DNA from: an uncultured Pseudorhodobacter sp.
GTDB lineage: Bacteria > Pseudomonadota > Alphaproteobacteria > Rhodobacterales > Rhodobacteraceae
NCBI GenBank assembly: GCA_945952425.1
Contig: CAMFIX010000243.1
Span: 1-5,293, forward strand
Reading direction: 5' to 3'
Length of the DNA: 5,293 bases
Below are positions 4,179-5,293 of the stretch, piece by piece. The notes beneath the pieces were generated by a model. It was given only the letters and a program-made list of their open reading frames with translations, had not been told where the DNA came from and ran no database searches. The position numbers were made by a program, and so were the translations under genes. Positions within the stretch are counted from its first letter, which is position 1. Every line of letters begins with the position of its first letter.

Positions 4179-5293
4179 ATGGCAGATCGGGCGCGGGCGG
4201 CGGCATTGGGGCTTTTGGCGGGGGTGATCGAGGCGGGGGCGAGCCTGGCCGAACAGGCCGAGAGCCTGGCCTCTCTCTCGGCCCCCGAACGCGCCCGGGC
4301 CACGCGGCTGGCCACGGCGGTCCTGCGCCAGGCGGGCCCGCTCGACCGCGCGCTGCAACCCCTGTTGAAAAAGGCCCCGCCGCTGCCGGTCCTGAACATC
4401 CTGCGGCTCGCGCTGGTGGAGCTTCTGGCCGGCGAGGCGCCCCATGGCGTGGTCCATGAGGCGGTCGAGGCCGCCCGCCGCGTCAACCCGGCCTTCGCGG
4501 GGCTGGTCAACGCGGTCCTGCGCCGGGTCGATCCCAAGGCGGTGCGCGGCGAGCAGCGCCTGCCCGGCTGGCTGCGCGATGCCTTGACCCAGGCCCATGG
4601 CCGCCGCGCCGTCGAGGCGATGGAGCGCGTCTTCGCGCGTGTGCCGCCCCTGGACCTGACCCTGCGCGACCCCGCCGACCGCGCGCTTTTCGCGCTGGAG
4701 GGCGCCGAGGATACCCGCCCCGCCGCCACCCTTCTGCCGACGGGTTCTCTGCGCCTCGCCCCCGGGGTGCAGCTTTCCGCCCTGCCGGGCTTTGCCGAGG
4801 GCCGGTTCTGGGTGCAGGACGCCGCCGCGGCCTTGGCGGTCAGGCTTCTGGGCGAGGTGCGGGGCCTGCGCGTGCTGGACCTGTGCGCCGCACCCGGGGG
4901 CAAGACGATGCAGCTGGCCGCGGCAGGGGCCGAGGTCACCGCGCTGGACATCTCGGACGAGCGGCTCGCCCGCCTGCGCGAGAACCTCTCCCGCACCGGC
5001 CTGCAGGCCAATGTCGTCACCGCCGATGCGCTGAGCTGGACCCCCGAGGCGCCCTTCGACGCCATCCTGCTGGACGCCCCGTGTTCGGCCACCGGCACGA
5101 TCCGCCGCCATCCCGATCTGCCCTACTTGCGCCAGGCCCGCGACGTGGCCGAGCTTGCCGCTCTGCAGTCGCGCCTGGCCACCCGCGCGCGGGCTTGGCT
5201 GAAGCCCGGCGGGCGGCTGGTCTTCTGCACCTGCTCGCTTCTGCCCGAGGAGGGCGAGCACCAGGCCGCCCATCTGGTGGGCCAGGGGATGCG
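4179..5293 (+). CDS. rsmB: RsmB, 16S rRNA (cytosine967-C5)-methyltransferase (3' end outside window)
   Basis: An open frame from ATG 4179 to the window edge gives 371 residues with no stop. Residues 1-125 form a NusB-like RNA-binding domain (VLRQAGPLDRALQPLL, APHGVVHEAVEAAR, AFAGLVNAVLRR). The rest is an m5C RNA methyltransferase: the SAM-binding motif LDLCAAPGGKT (233-243), the ribose-binding D257 in ALDIS, the motif IV LLDAPCSATGTIRRHPD (297-313) with C302, and the motif VI VFCTCSLLPEEGE (348-360) with the likely nucleophile C352. By homology to E. coli RsmB (C325 and C375), it methylates C967 of 16S rRNA during 30S maturation. The length fits a nearly complete protein; perhaps a few dozen residues are missing. 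The start is supported by AAAGGG eight bases upstream. It lies 75 bases from the divergent DUF1674 gene. Other RsmB/NOP paralogues exist, but the NusB domain favours RsmB. Confidence 0.94.
   Translation, partial: MADRARAAALGLLAGVIEAGASLAEQAESLASLSAPERARATRLATAVLRQAGPLDRALQPLLKKAPPLPVLNILRLALVELLAGEAPHGVVHEAVEAARRVNPAFAGLVNAVLRRVDPKAVRGEQRLPGWLRDALTQAHGRRAVEAMERVFARVPPLDLTLRDPADRALFALEGAEDTRPAATLLPTGSLRLAPGVQLSALPGFAEGRFWVQDAAAALAVRLLGEVRGLRVLDLCAAPGGKTMQLAAAGAEVTALDISDERLARLRENLSRTGLQANVVTADALSWTPEAPFDAILLDAPCSATGTIRRHPDLPYLRQARDVAELAALQSRLATRARAWLKPGGRLVFCTCSLLPEEGEHQAAHLVGQGM

Noticed and set aside
3710..5273. Two long minus-strand open frames (about 450-460 codons) opposite rsmB
   Set aside because: They are antisense shadows caused by codon bias in GC-rich DNA; the plus strand encodes RsmB with all catalytic motifs. 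Only the last 60 residues of one of these frames are real, and they are the DUF1674 protein.
1..5293. CRISPR array, insertion sequence, riboswitch, toxin-antitoxin or defence system
   Set aside because: No regular spaced repeats, no transposase, no recognisable riboswitch leader and no matching small gene pairs were seen. Any defence or cargo genes of the integrated element would lie to the left of the window.

Overview
The window looks like a chromosomal segment of a GC-rich alphaproteobacterium, most likely a member of the Rhodobacterales (Rhodobacter/Paracoccus-like). This rests on the overall base composition, the order infA - maf - RNase E/G - yacG - tRNA-Phe, the DUF1674 (SDH assembly factor 4) and rsmB genes, and the style of the tyrosine recombinase. 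The lineage is inferred from these features and was not checked by any search.

Layout. (1) 1-369: the C-terminal 122 residues of a tyrosine recombinase whose 5' part lies outside the window. It abuts the 3' end of a tRNA-Phe gene (397-472, minus strand), so the left edge is probably the end of an integrated element using tRNA-Phe as its attachment site. The tRNA has a recognisable upstream promoter, and a likely terminator for it lies inside the last codons of the integrase. (2) 473-798: no gene found. It holds the tRNA promoter and a strong hairpin plus T-run that points along the plus strand, where no plus-strand gene is recognised. (3) 799-2792, minus strand: a compact operon infA - maf - RNase E/G - yacG. 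The last two junctions are 4-base ATGA overlaps. The RNase E/G protein is a short form that ends before the zinc-link region. (4) 2793-2978: a divergent control region with a plausible sigma-70-type promoter for infA and another for the next gene. (5) 2979-3866, plus strand: a complete cation diffusion facilitator (CDF) transporter. (6) 3867-3920: the gap between two convergent genes, filled by a perfect 30-bp AT-rich palindrome. (7) 3921-4103, minus strand: a small DUF1674/SDHAF4 protein. (8) 4179-5293, plus strand: rsmB, the 16S rRNA m5C967 methyltransferase, running off the right edge.

Functionally most of the window is housekeeping: translation initiation (infA), RNA processing (RNase E/G), nucleotide-pool or septum-related control (maf), gyrase inhibition (yacG), phenylalanine decoding (tRNA) and rRNA modification (rsmB), plus a metal-efflux gene and a respiratory-complex assembly factor. 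The accessory part is the recombinase remnant at the left edge. I see no clear previously undescribed multi-gene system. The observations most worth following up are the orphan plus-strand terminator, the integrase/tRNA junction with its nested terminator and inverted repeat, the 30-bp palindrome, the zinc-link-less RNase E/G coupled to yacG, and the unusual metal-site residues of the CDF protein.
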